From NCBI GenBank assembly GCA_950106755.1, contig OX467089.1:20565345-20629344 (forward strand): 64,000 nt of DNA. The letters are read 5' to 3'. This DNA comes from Climacium dendroides. Taxonomy: Eukaryota > Streptophyta > Bryopsida > Hypnales > Climaciaceae. How positions within the stretch are numbered: the first letter of the stretch is position 1; the number at the start of each line of letters is the position of its first letter. Shown piece after piece: positions 10,985 through 23,559 of the stretch. The translations under genes and the position numbers were made by a program. The notes below the pieces were generated by a model. The model saw only the letters and a program-made list of their open reading frames with translations. It did no database searches and was not told the origin of the DNA.

Positions 10985-13900
10985 TCCGGTTTTCCACAAC
11001 TATTAGTATTGCCGTAGTGTTTATGAGAAGTGTTTGGATGTATTTTTTCTTAACCATAGGCATATATGTATCTAATTAGCAATGAATGTAGTAACAGATA
11101 TTGGTCCAATTATGGAAATTAGTAGTTTCAAGCATACTACATGTGTATTAAGAATTGGAAGGTTATAGAATTTTATTTCATCAATATGGATTGATTGTGC
11201 AATATGAAAGAAGTATCATTTTTGTACATGTAAGTTTTATAAAGGCTTTAGCAGCACAAAGAGGAAATGGATTGCAAATGAGAAACTTTGAAAATGAAAC
11301 TAGTTTGTTCAAACAATTTTGTGCTCTAGGTTCACTATGCATTCTAATTTCATTTGTGCAAAATGCAGAATATTTGTTGAACAACATCAAACTTGTATAT
11401 CCCATTTACATTTTTGGTACCTAAAGAACACATAAGGCTAATATGCATGGCTATAGGTAGAACATGTAGGCTTCTACATTGGTAAGGAATAGGATAGAAA
11501 ATATTGTTAAGGCTAGTCTTTTTAGAAGGGCATTGGGACGTCAAAGGCAAAGAATTCAAGGAAATGGGAATGGCATGATCATAGGTCCACGATTATAAGA
11601 ACAATATTTTACTATTTTTAGTATAAAATTTTGAAATTTTTTTGGAGGCCTCCACTTTAAAAATATTCCAATTTTTTTCATACTTGATCAATTAGGCTCA
11701 CAAAGCATACACTCGCAGCTTGTAAACTCATAAACTAGCATTGTTGCTTTATCAACTAGTTTGGCTCAATTTTATTGTGAAGTCTATGAGGTAGGAGGTC
11801 CATGCAACACTCAAGCTCTATAAGCATCTTCTAATTAATGTAGAGAAACATTTGTTTTCTCTTTGCACTAGCAATATATAAATAATGAGCATTTCAAGGG
11901 GGGATGCTTTTAGTGAATACTAGGTTTCAACTTGAAAAGTTTATAAATAATTCTACAAAAATTTGAAATATATAAAATGACTTAGATTAGATGCCAATTC
12001 CATTTGTCTTTCAAAGAAAATTTACTAAAAAATATTCCAAGAAGTTTAACCTCCCTAAAAGAATTTACAGCTCTTAAATGGGTACTTAATTGACTTCCTA
12101 CTTTACACTAGTTGGAGCTTTGGTCCCAACTACCAAGTAGTGATCCCAAAATTATTTTATAAAATTCAATATAGTATGCTACATTTAAGCATCAACTTTG
12201 ACTATCTTGAAAGTGAGTAGTATTAAAAAAATTGAAAAGAAAGGATTTTGCAAATTGTAAGGATTTTTGGAAATACAATACAAAAATGACTAAATAGATG
12301 CTAATTCTTATGTGGAGGAAATTACAAATTGACTATCAAGTTTTATTGTTTGTTGCAATTTTGGTTGATATCTAATTCTTTCAAGGATTTTTTCCAACTT
12401 ACATTTTGATATTTAACCCTTGAGCGCCCTAGCAACCCAAATCCAGCCTCTTCAATTGGATAAACGTTTGTGTTTGACTATTATAATCTTTTGAGTGGTA
12501 CGGTCAAAGGACATGTCCTTTTCTCCACACCTCTGGGTCTCTCTTGACTACCAATTGGTACAATGAAGCTAATAAACGAGTGTAAAGTAGGAGCGTAGAG
12601 TGTAGAGCATGGAAATTGGAGCATGAAGTATGGATTTAGGGCCTTTTCTATAATTTGATGCGGTAGAAAGTGAAAAATTTAGTTTTTTTGGCAAGGTTGG
12701 GTGATTATTCACAGAAATTGGCTATAAATTTTGGACCCGTTTTTGATAAATTGACATATTTCAGGGCAATGAAAAAGCCAGGTTAAAAAATGATTGGGTT
12801 TTAAACTCAAACACCAAAATTTGTGCTAGACTACTATTTGAACATGTGCATAAAAAATTTATAAGCTATCACCACATGGAATGAAGGATTCTAATGTTTA
12901 AAATCTGAAGAATTTATTTGTTTATAGCCTTGCCTAACAATGACAACAACATTGAACTTCTCTAACTATGGGATTATTAAGATACCATTTTTGTTGAGTT
13001 TTGCGTTTTTATTTTATGGGGTTTAGGGTCTATACATGTGTCAAATCTTACTTAGGATATAGGACATCTACTAAAGTTGTCCAAAAAGAAAGAATTGGGG
13101 TACTTTAATTTTTGATGCACAATTGTTTGGAAATATTTTTGAATTCCTACGAAGGATGTTTGGTCATACATTGCGTGTGAATATCCTTAAACCTTTAGTA
13201 ACACATGAGTTTAGGCTTATGTACCTAAAAATTGAAATAATTTTTGATTGAACAATTGTCTTTCAAAAGTTCAGACTTGATTTTATTCGAATTTCTAGGA
13301 AGTATAATACAAGAATCCTATGTTTATGTACCTATGACCATGGTAGTAGCCCTATCACCGTGCATCCAAGACCATGGACTTGAGGTTTTGGTCTAACAAT
13401 ATTCTTATTTACATGTCCATTCCTACTGAGCCGGAATCACTGATGGAGTATATTGAGGGTTGGAGAATGAAGCTCTAGGAAACAACCTACATGGGAGTTT
13501 TTAAGGAGGGGATACATTTAAGAAATTTAATAGCTTCAAGGACTTCAAAGGGGCTATACTTTCTGTCAAATACTTGATATACAGGTTTGCAGGTTTGTTT
13601 ATATTATGAACGGATCCACCTCCCCGTGCTTGAAATAAACGTGTCTTTGCTTTGTGTGACAGACCTAAGTCTATTGCTATGCATTGTAGTCCAGTAGAAT
13701 TGCATTGTAGTCTAGTTTTATTGTTCACAAAATTTATTGTTTGATCAATATTAAGGAGATTGTAACTGATGCTCATGAAGGATATCCTATCAGGGTCCAT
13801 CTCCAAGCTCATAGGCACTTCCTGACAAGATAGCTCTTGCAAATGGCGTCACTGTTTGTGTTGGTCCCAATCTTTTTACCTTTGTGACTTTCATTGTTTG

Positions 13901-13989
13901 ATGTGACCTGTGCGTTTCTTATTTTTGAAATTATTATTTTATAATCTCTATGAACTTTATATGCTTTTCTCTTTAATTAATTGATTTTC
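10985..13989. repeat. Intergenic DNA carrying an inverted copy of a dispersed repeat
   Basis: No gene is recognised. The stretch 11910-12130, read in reverse, matches 19120-19350 (for example TTTTTTAGTAAATTTTC, then GGAATTGRCATCTAA). The pair belongs to a dispersed repeat family with further relatives near 24.1, 50 and 62 kb. The open frames at 11155-11424 and 13501-13842 show no family features and lie in ordinary AT-rich sequence. Confidence 0.45.
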
Positions 13990-15760
13990 AATTTTGTATG
14001 GATAGGTATTTCAAGTTCGAATTGTACGCCAAGAAGACTATTGAGAAGGCGGATTTGCCACCTTTCCTTACAACGTGGTTGAACAAATCATCATTTGACT
14101 ATATGTTCTCGCCTTATTAGCTAAGGAATTGGACAACTCTACATCTCCAAATTTGCTCGTGGTACTTGGAGTGCAACATGGGATGCACTCCTATTGAGAA
14201 AGAGACTCTCTTCATGATACTAAAGGAGACCGCTATCATAGAGTCCGAGTTTGATGAGTTTGCTAGATTGGACTTCAAGGCCAAAGCCAAAGCCATCATC
14301 AAACGAAAGACAGCTGATAAAAAAAAAGGTGGACAGACTGAAAGAGGTAGAGAAGCGGATGAAAGATAAGAAGATGAAGAGGTTGGTCTCTAAGGCTGAG
14401 AAAGAATAAAAGAAGACTGAGAAGAAGGGCACAAAGCGGAAGGCAGAGGAGCTGGTGCATGAGCCAACAACAAGCAGCATTGGTATGAAAGAGACATCAT
14501 CTGGATTCTCCCTCATGCAAGATTGCTTAGTGCATGGTTTCACACCAATCATTCAAAATTTTGCCCATGTACCTGACATTGACGAGTGCATCCTCAACTT
14601 GTCGGTGGAGAGTTTGCCTAGTAATGATAAGGCCTTCAAGAATGTCTTAACATTTTTGGACGTGGTGAATTTCCATTCCATATACCTTGAATTTTGTGTC
14701 TCGATCTTCTATCATTTAGTTGCTAAACTGATTTAAAATTCCATTGAATATTGGCACATAATTTTTCAGTTCTTTATGCATAAGGAAATGACTATACTTG
14801 AACTTTAATGTCATCTAAAGCATTCCAACAACAAGGACAGATACTTCGATGGTGCATTGAGCACAAAGCAAGCGGTGGACCTCATCACCATGGATGTCCC
14901 CGAAGATCTTCATGTTCCGATGGTGTCAGCTCTGCTTGACTCTATTTCGAAGTGGAACAAATTTAAGAATGACTGCTTGGTTACTATTTTTGACTTCGCT
15001 CAGGAATATTTCCGTGGCAAAGATGGCCTACTCATTATGTATCCAATACCTTCTTCTCATTACAAAAGTCTTCTTCTTGGTTGTTGCAAGACCTACAGAT
15101 TCAGAGTACTCTTGACATGGTTAGGTATATCTATAATTTATTTACATTTCTATTGTGCTACTTTCTGACTTCTGAGTTTCTACAGACGATGCAGTTTTCC
15201 ATCTCTCTTCTAGTGAGGAAATGGAGACCAAAGACCAATTTGGAATTTCCATTCCAATACGTTTTTTTCCATGAAGAGGTGGGGCCCGTGGTGACATCCT
15301 CCAAAATTTCTGCAACAAAGATGATGTGACCATGAATGGAGACATCCCGTGGTGAGGACCCTGGGAAAAGGCCTGACAGTTCATACAAATGCTTATAGAG
15401 GGGCTATCTGAACTAGGTAACTTTGTAGTGGACTATGCAGCAACTATAAGTAATTTCTGCTTTGAACTTTAGTAATTCAAGGACATTGATGTAATTTTAA
15501 ATGTCTTCATATTGCATTTCTCTGATGTTTATTCTGACTATTTTCAGGTTCAAGCATTCAAGCATATTGTGCAACTCGATGATATGTATTGGCCTTTGAG
15601 GAGAATGAAATTTTTGATGCCCTCATTGCACCTGTCATGTACAAGACTATGGTACCGCTAGAACCAACATGGCCAAATCCTTCCATTTTAGACCTAGATA
15701 AGGAGGTGATTGCTCTTGATCGTGTTGTGAAGACAACCCGATTCAGTAAGTAAGTTTGTC
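13990..15760 (+). pseudogene. Multi-exon element gene, unrecognised, decayed
   Basis: Several stretches read like real protein and are separated by intron-like DNA. Around 14010-14370, after ATAG, come FELYAKKTIEKADLPPFLTT and, past one in-frame TAG, CTPIEKETLFMILKETAIIE with a Lys-rich tail. At 14857-15120 is SKWNKFKNDCLVTIFDFAQE. At 15185-15420 two frames carry SSEEMETKDQFGI and CNKDDVTMNGDIPW. At 15550-15752 is GSSIQA, then one stop, then YVLAFEENEIFDALIAP. The last block (Gly-Ser-rich turn, then a strand ending in Glu) vaguely recalls the SAM-binding end of DNA-methyltransferase-like folds, but no catalytic motif is seen. I do not recognise the family. In-frame stops and a partial second copy at 17 kb suggest a transposon passenger rather than a host gene. 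Confidence 0.4.
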
Positions 15761-15829
15761 CTTCTATTGATGCATTTGCTTTCTGAGATCAGCTACGTAA
15801 TTCTAGTCTAATTTTTTGTTTCTTTGAAT

Positions 15830-16586
15830 TTGAAGGCAACCCAAGAAGTGAGGAACTTCCGACATGTGCCTTGTTTTGGAAGACCAGAATTTTATCCAAG
15901 TCCTCCCAAGCCTTTTTATCTACTTGTATATATTGAGGTATTGTTGCGAGACTTTGTTGTTGCTTTTACCCAAGGCCAACTTTGTAAGCACGTTCAATGC
16001 ACCCCCGAGTTCTAGAATTTATAGATGATTATGTACTAGAGGTAGATTCAGATTCATCAACTACATAGGGCAATTCAACATCGCATAGCTCTATTTGATG
16101 TATTGTCGGCATTGTGTCACTATTATTGTGTGCTCAACATTGGTTGCATGATATTGTCTTTATTCCTTTAGTTATCGTTGCTTTTATTGATATTGTCGGC
16201 ATTGTGTCACGCTTGGATTATGCATTTCCAAAATTGAGGCGTCTTTCATGCAAACGATTGGTATTACAATAATCATACACTAGTATACACAATTTATATA
16301 CATTTTGTACAAGTGTATGTCACGATGAAGGGGTCCTATATATATGTCCTACTTCAGATTAATCTAAAATCCATATTTCTTCTCTGTAGGTAATGGAATG
16401 AAGTAGCAAACATACTTGATCCTCATTTGTTTTAATTGATCTCCATTTATTGGCTTGATAATAGTACAAATCGTTCACTAATTTTACAAATACAATTCTT
16501 AGTCATTCTTTGAATACATACACTTATTTACTGTATCTTATATTATGAAAATAATTTTTTTTAATGAAAATAAAAATTTGGAAATA
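15830..16586. other. Tail of the unknown element gene and AT-rich DNA
   Basis: An open stretch at 15824-16015 may be a further exon of the preceding relic, but no domain is visible. The 20-base motif TATTGTCGGCATTGTGTCAC occurs twice (about 16100 and 16190). Nothing else is supported here. Confidence 0.3.
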
Positions 16587-16630
16587 AATTAGGTTTAGGG
16601 TTTAGGTTTTAGGTTTAAGGGTTTAGGCCT
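16587..16630 (+). repeat. Interstitial telomere-like repeats
   Basis: About six consecutive imperfect copies of the plant telomere unit TTTAGGG are seen (GGTTTAGGGTTTAGG, then TTTTAGG, then TTTAAGGG, then TTTAGG). The tract is far too short for a telomere. It fits an interstitial telomeric remnant, such as those left at repaired breaks or inside some transposons. Confidence 0.75.
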
Positions 16631-16779
16631 TTTAAAGACTTGTTTTAAACCAAAACATACATTGTCGATGGAATTATTATTGATATATAAAAAATTACCA
16701 TCTTCATCTTCTTCCATTGTTGAGTTCATTTGTTTACTAAGCATCAGGTTACAATTTAAAGTTGTTTTCTACCATCTGG

Positions 16780-17310
16780 AAAGCTATGATCTCCTTTGCG
16801 CGAGGAAAGTGACCAGAGGCAGCCAAGGCCTTTCTTTACAAAGGGGGTTTGGGCTCCACCTTTCAAACATCCTTGAGGGTATGAAGCAAGTAGGGTCTAC
16901 CACTCTACCTAGCATCTTAAACCAATCTCCTTTGCATGGGGGGAGTGAGCTAAGTCTACCTTATACTTTTACTATGCTTTCATCTATGTAGTCTATATTA
17001 TCATTAAATAAGAAAATAGATGTCACTGGATTTAGCAATGGTGTTGGTTCTTCTTTGCCCAATTTCCAAGTGGAATGAGTTCAAAAAAGACCACTTTCTT
17101 CCTATCTTCGACTTCACTCAAGAGTACCTCCATAACAATGGTAGTTGGTGCCACGTGTACAGATATTATTGTTCAAGTTTTTCATGTCACGTGTCACCAT
17201 ATGGTAGCACTTGAAGAGGATAAGGGTAATCTTCAACGACTTCATCACTTTGCCCATGCCAACAGTTGTGGTTGGTCAAGTAGATCTGCCATGCTTTGAT
17301 TTCGTAGCCA
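16780..17310 (+). pseudogene. Second partial copy of the unknown element gene
   Basis: At 17068-17145 the translation ISKWNEFKKDHFLPIFDFTQ closely parallels ISKWNKFKNDCLVTIFDFAQ in the relic at 14.9 kb, followed by EYLHNN against EYFRGK. Surrounding frames are broken by stops and shifts. It is either a tandem duplicate or a rearranged piece of the same element. Confidence 0.45.
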
Positions 17311-17587
17311 TAAATTTGAGGATGACATTCATGGCTTGTATGCTACATCCTCGTCTTCTAGAAACTTGAAATGATTGTATTGTAGAGTTACATCCACAAA
17401 CAAAAGAAATTAAGGACAGTTCGACTTCAGGTCATGGTATCTGTATTACATGAACACAATTGCTAGGTTCAAAATTTTTTTATTTCATTTATAGTATTGA
17501 TCAATTTTTAACATTAGATTTTGTGGTCTTCAAGTAGGATGTTGTTTAATTTGTTCCTCATTTTGTCTATTAGGATTGTTAAACCAA

Positions 17588-17890
17588 AACACCATCTTTG
17601 TGAAAATCATCGTGTATTTTCTTCAACCACTTGACATGTTCATTGACCAACACTTTTGAACTCCATAACTGCTAGTCTTTTTTATCACAACATCATAAAG
17701 ATGTGGCTTTGGGTTAAAATAGGTGAACCTTGAACTTGAAAGAAACAACTTTTGTATCATTCTGATCATTTTAATCTACAACTTTGTATCATTCTAATCA
17801 TTTTTATCTAGACCAACGGTGTTAGTTGATGAATATGTTATGTGTTGTAGAAAATACACGGTGATTGTTGCAAAGACTATCATGTCATTC
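17588..17890. mobile_element. Candidate MITE with about 70-bp inverted ends
   Basis: The left segment (17588-17660), containing AATCATCGTGTATTTTCT, pairs with the reverse complement of 17815-17890, which contains AATCACCGTGTATTTTCT. The match extends on both sides with mismatches. There is no open frame between the arms. This fits a small non-autonomous DNA transposon, though target duplications are not clear. Confidence 0.45.
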
Positions 17891-19010
17891 CTTCAAGCTC
17901 AACATTTTTTTCAAATTCTTGGGGATAGTGCAAGTGTTTATAATATTTGAAGGGGTTTAAGCTGTGTTAGAATTTGAAAACAACAATTGATATTCAATAT
18001 CAAGCAAGCACTATGACAACTACTGATCCCAACCTTTTATTACACTAGCTATCTAAGATCTATACTATCTTAATCAAGTAGTACTTATCTACGTACAATG
18101 CATTAGTGATTGAAATTGTTATCCTTTCTTTGAATCGAATGATCTTATTCCACTTTGCCTATTCAAAACACAAATATATCAATTTTCAATTTTGTATGTG
18201 CTTTACTATTCTATTGTTATGACTGTAATTGCAAATTTTTTCATGCAATTATTACTTTCACTTCTATCCTAAACTCAGTCACACCCTAACTCTTCTTAAA
18301 TCCTACAACTATAGATTATAGTAAGATAATTCACAGCTATAAATCTGAAGTATGCATTCCAAATCCCAATCCCCAATTATAGGCTTTTACACACTTCTAC
18401 GGTCATATGACCCTATATTTCTATGGGTCATGGCTTTCTAGTACTAAAAATATCAAGTTCAATTCAACAATAGAAATATCTTGAACTTTGACTGATTTTC
18501 ATCAATTTCATCCAAATTTCCACCCACATTCATCCACTTTTTTAATCCACTTTTCATCCACTTTCATCCATTTTCATCCACTTTTAATCTATTTTTTCAT
18601 CCATTTCCATCAACATTCATCCATTTTTTGAATCCACTTTCATTCATCTTTTCATTCACTATCACATTTTTATAATCCTACTTTTTTCCTTAACCGTTCT
18701 TTTTCTTCCAATATTACCGATCCTCACTCACTAATCCCCACTTCCTGCTCTCCGCTTGCATACCAACATTCACCTTAATCGGTATGGTTGAATTATGTGT
18801 ATTTCTTACTAGGAGAAAATTTGAATGGAATGAATTCGCAAAGGTCTAGATTCCACTGAATTTGCTCTAGGTGCTTAGGGATTAAGATAGACAAGCCTAT
18901 TACTACCCTGATTTGGAATCCAGACATCTTAGGGCCAATTCCAAGAAGGGCACATATTTTTTAGAGGTGTGTACTTGTTTCATGAGTTAAACTCAAGTAG
19001 AATTATAATT
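17891..19010. repeat. Intergenic DNA with a TTTCATCCA minisatellite (18480-18670)
   Basis: The tract 18480-18670 repeats the motif (T)TTTCATCCA(C/T) many times with small variations and no coding meaning. The rest is AT-rich, with no gene seen. Confidence 0.6.
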
Positions 19011-19450
19011 TTTTGATCAAATTTGTAATTTCTATGAATTTTTAGAGCGATTAGCCCAAAAATTACAAAACTGCCTCTAGGCTAGAGCCATAAGCACTCC
19101 ATAAACAACCTAAAAATGCATAATCAAGTACTAGTTATTCCCTATCAAGGCAGGAGGTCCATAAATGAACCATCTACGGGTTGGAACTAAATTTTAGGAA
19201 GGTAAAACGTCTTGAAATATTTTTTTTTAGTAAATTTTCCTTGAAAGGCAAGTGGAATTGACATCTAACCCAAGTCGTTTCATAATTTTTGGAATTCTAT
19301 GGAATTAGTTACAAATTTTTGAAGTTGAAAAAAAGTGGTCAATAGTGGTCATCAAAAGCAACCACCTCTTGAATTGTGCGGAGTTGGTACATTGAAGAAA
19401 ACAAAATGTACCTCTTAGTCATGTTTGCTTCTAATGTTTGGTTGGAATTC
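19010..19450 (+). repeat. Dispersed repeat family copy
   Basis: The part 19120-19350 is inverted relative to 11910-12130. The part 19310-19440 (GTTACAAATTTTTGAAGTTG, then AAAATGTACCTCT) matches 24020-24150 in the same orientation. These shared blocks show a multi-copy element whose full boundaries I could not fix. Confidence 0.5.
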
Positions 19451-20029
19451 AAGCCTCTCACCTTAATGGAGTGACACATTATCCCTTGTTGTCATAATAT
19501 TCTCTAATTTTGTCATAAAATGAAGAGAGTTGGGGCAGTGTCCAAGGAGTTCTATGGGCCAAATGGTCCATTTCCGTTGGACTTTCATCCCCCCCGGTTA
19601 TTTAAAAAATTGGCTGGAATTGTGCCGGCAGGTTCCAAAATTGGCCGGTCAATTTCCTAAGATATTTTTTTTCTCCTGGTAGCATTGCCGCCATTATCCA
19701 ATTCTAGTCGAAATTTTTTCTTCAAAGTCAAAATCTATCCAGTTGTAATTTTTTGCAATTTTCTTCTTTATTCTTGAAGTACCTTTGTTTTGTTGAAAAT
19801 AGGTTCATAAGCATTATCCCTAGCAAGATTTGAACCTGGCATTGCCCCTATCAACTTAGGGCCAGAGATTCAACCTTCTGAAAATGCACCAATCCAGAAG
19901 AGGGTCAATGCATTTTTAGGAGGTTGGTTAGTACAACATGCCCATGTTTACAAGAATCATCACATGATGATTCAAAAAAATGGGGAGAGGAGTGTTTCAT
20001 TAAAATGGGGAGAGGAGTGAGAAGAAGCC

Positions 20030-20155
20030 ACCATTCACAAGGCAACAAATGAATAGAAATCATTTACCATTTACAAGGCAACAAACAAGACAACAAATGA
20101 ATAGAAATCATTTACCATTTACAAAGCATCAAACAAGGCAACAAATGAATACAAA
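20030..20155 (+). repeat. Short tandem repeat, about 55-bp unit
   Basis: The block built on GGCAACAAATGAATAGAAAT followed by CATTTACCATTTACAA occurs about three times in a row with small changes. It is non-coding and adjoins the end of the hAT relic. Confidence 0.6.
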
Positions 20156-20168
20156 TCACAAGAAGCTA

Positions 20169-22300
20169 TCAACACAATGGTGTCCCTTGCTGATGCACAT
20201 CTTCATACATTAAAGATGCATTGCTTGCACTAGGACCTGTGGCTGAATTAAACAAATAAGTAGAAGGATTAGTATAAAGATACTTGTATTTTGTTTCATG
20301 ATTCCATAAGGGTATGGCATCGTGTACTATACCATCATATTCATCTTCCGGTTCCTCTAAAGCAACTCTAAACAAAGCCTCCAAGTTTTTGCTTCCCAAT
20401 TGGTTCTTAACACAAGTTTTAATTAAATTCTGAATGTTGAAAGCTCTCTCGCAGGTAGCTATGCAAACACATTGTATTCTACCTATATCAACAAAGACAA
20501 GCAAATTTGGATACCGGATTTGTAGGGCATGATTCCAAGTAATCATGTCCCACAAATCCCGGAAGGTTTTGTCTCTCCAATTAGTGGTACACTGCAATTT
20601 GAAAGACAAAACTTCTTGCTTACAAGCCTACACGTCAAGAAGGGGGGGGAAGAAAAAACCTGAATGTGACTGGTCCTCTCCATACAACTGCAGTAGTTTG
20701 TCCAACTTGAAGACACCCCAGCTTTGCAATCCAACTTGCTTGGATGGCATATTAGAAGGGTTAAGTACTTTGAAACAAGAAATCAAGTCATTGTCTTGAA
20801 ATCGAACTTCCAAACCCACACATACCGCTTCAGCAAATAAACACTTAAATTGGAGAGCTTCCTCCAAGTCGGTTCCTAGTCTAGATTTAGACATTGCAAT
20901 ATCATGAAACATATTTCCTCGTATTTGGTTTGGAATCTTCCTTAGATGACCCCCAAAAGGGTCATATTCAGGAAGCACATGAAACCCTTTATTCTCGTTA
21001 AAAGAATCAATTTTCAAATCTGTGTTTTCTACAATGAACATTATTCGAATTTGAACTATCTCTATGCGCACTATGCTGCCTATAGAGGTAACATCTACAA
21101 ATTTACATTGGAAGACTTTAGACAACATAGCCAAGGACTTCAAAATGTCATCAAGAAAGAACAAAATGTAAATGACCTTGAATTGGGACAACTTTCCAAA
21201 AATTGACGCATCCTTATCTACATTGTTGTCCTTTACATCATGAAAGTAACACAAGATAGACTCTAACAAGTCACACAAAATACTCACTGCTTGCCAACGA
21301 AAAAGCCACCTAATTTTGTGGTAGCGTTTCATGCATTTTTATGCATCAAAGAGCTCATCTTGTAAGGAAGTCAAAGTATGCTTTCGCTTAGACGATTTGT
21401 GGAAAAAAATAGCAACTGAATTCAATAGGGAATCAATCTCACCTGAAATCACCTTACAAGCGGGCAACTTTGTAGCATCGAGGGCCACCAAATTTGTGCG
21501 GTGCGCCACACAATGAACAATGAGCAAGTAAGTGTTTACCTCTTATTTTAGTCGTGCAACCACTTTGTTGCGAGAGCCCGTCATTATGCTGGCGTCGTCA
21601 CTACTAAAGTCCAAGAACTTCCACAAGTCTAGGTTCCACGATCGTAGAGCTGCAATCAAAACTTGGTAGATGATGCCCACGTCCTTCTTCCCACCTGCAA
21701 TTGGCAACATGCCCAAAAAAACACTCATCGACAGCTCTTTCTCGATGATACTGGCAAACACCATAAGGTGCCTTGTGACGCTAATATTAGTAGATTCGTC
21801 TTTCATTACACCAAAAAATAGTGAATTATGAACACGGTTGAGGATTTGCTTCTGAATCACAACTACAATGCACATTATCAAATCAGCACATGCTTTCTCG
21901 TCTTGATACAAAGATAAGGTCATTGGGGCTTTAATACTTACCAATAATTTACATAAAAAAGGGAATTTTGAATAGGGTAAAGAATTCTTCCCCAAGAAAT
22001 ATGCAGCCCATAGCAAAGATGCCACGACCTCATTGCACACTCTCTGGCCACTCAAAATGACTTCCTCCATCACCTTTCCGCCACTCTACAATGTCCACGT
22101 GAGACGTTTATACTCATTGGAGTGGGAGTGATCTTAGAAAGCACTTACCTTCAGGTTTTTGGAGCCATATTTGGCATACAATGATTGCCCGCCCTTGTCC
22201 CTACAAACCTTACAGAACACCTTCCCAATGTTAGCATCAAATTGCGGCCATTCGAATTGTACGAGCTACTAGTCCTTCCATTGATTTTGAGCAATCTCTA
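20169..22300 (-). pseudogene. hAT-type transposase relic (TTF zinc finger to dimerisation tail)
   Basis: On the minus strand one reading frame runs from about 22300 to 20169 and reads as a complete hAT-like/DUF4371 protein. A TTF-type zinc finger comes first (FCKVCRDKGG..LYAKYGSKNLK, about 22150-22250). It is followed by the DUF4371-like core (FGVMKDESTNISVTRHLMVF, FLDFSSDDASIMTGSRNKV, HCVAHRTNLVALD, IRWLFRWQAV) and a C-terminal part (ATCERAFNIQNLIKTCVKNQ) resembling the hAT dimerisation region. The frame is broken by about six in-frame TAA/TAG codons (for example near 21543, 21339 and 20628), yet all pieces stay in the same frame, so I see no indel. In life such proteins cut and paste DNA. 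This copy cannot make a full product. No terminal repeats were identified for it. Confidence 0.8.
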
Positions 22301-23468
22301 CTTCTAAAGGAGGAGCACTTTGATCCACCCTTGAATTAGCAGTTCCCACAGAAGAATCGTTCTCAGACCCCGAGGACAAAAGATGAACAACTTCTACTTT
22401 CCTAGACTTTGCAAAGTAATGGTCCCTCGAGGACCTCTAGCGTTTAGCCATCAATCCTGCTATCCCTGATTCCCTGCAAGTTAAACGTAAATCCAAAGTT
22501 AGACATGAATCACACAATTCAACAATAAAATATGAACTCTCCAAACTTTGTTCGCAGACCTACAGGCCTACACTATACTGAAAATCATGCTCACACATGT
22601 TGAACACCCACTCCCGGTCCAAGGATCAAATCACATGTTTGCAGGGAATACAGGCTAGTTGGAGTAATTGAGAAGTTCGAGAACCATCTTGTGGTACACA
22701 ACATCCAGGATTCTAGGGCTATAATTTCAGCGATCGCCACTTCATGAGTTTCTTCTCGTTAGGAAAACCTTGCAAATCTGTAAAAGGGGTTCACAGCTTC
22801 ACGCCAGAAATACATACAAGAGTGATGAGACAAGAGAGAAGGGATAATTGAGAAGTGTTGCATTGTTGCACAATTGCTCAAATATACACAAATTGATTGG
22901 GAATTCGTGATTCATGAAGGCAGCTAAGGGCCGGTTTATACTTGGGGCTGGATTGAGAGCCAGCCGGAACTCTCCAAGTTTGAACCAATAGGAGTGCTCA
23001 ATTTCTCCAAATCCGGCCCAAGGCATTTATACTTGGAGCCGGATGGAACTACAACTCATCCTATGTGTCGCCTTAGGTGGCATGGTTTTGGCGCCAAACC
23101 ATCTGGCCCAAAGGGAGCAATCAGGACGAGGTTTTGGGTGGCCCAAACTCTCATCTAGGGACGGATTGGGGCCGGATTGGGCTCTTCCGTTGGATTGTAC
23201 AAATCTCCACCGTCTAGCTATGCAAAGTTATTTGTTTTCTATTTTGGTGCGTGCTTGTTGATTGTGAGCTCAAGAAACTTCCACCAATATGCATTGCTAA
23301 ATTTTTGGAGCTTGATCTGTTGTCAATGTTGTCAATATTTCAGTTTGAAATTGGGAGCAGTGGACTTACGAGTTTGGGAGTTTTGAAACAAAAACAAAAG
23401 TGGACTGAGTTTAGGAGCTTTGGGACAGACTGAGTATACACAGTTTATAATACATTATATAAACTCAT

Positions 23469-23471
<3 letters not shown>

Positions 23472-23511
<40 letters not shown>
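23472..23511. repeat. (AT)n microsatellite
   Basis: About 19 uninterrupted TA dinucleotides lie inside the TIR element. Confidence 0.95.
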
Positions 23512-23512
<1 letters not shown>

Positions 23513-23559
23513 TATAAAATTGTTCTTAATAACTGAATATGAGATTTTAAAGTATATTT

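Noticed and set aside
13501..13842. 113-codon minus-strand frame
   Set aside because: No domain, no splice context, not conserved in any repeat copy here.
16587..16630. A true telomere end
   Set aside because: Only about six imperfect units embedded in ordinary sequence on both sides.
20545..21206. Plus-strand frames over the hAT relic
   Set aside because: Antisense shadows of the minus-strand transposase frame, without domains.
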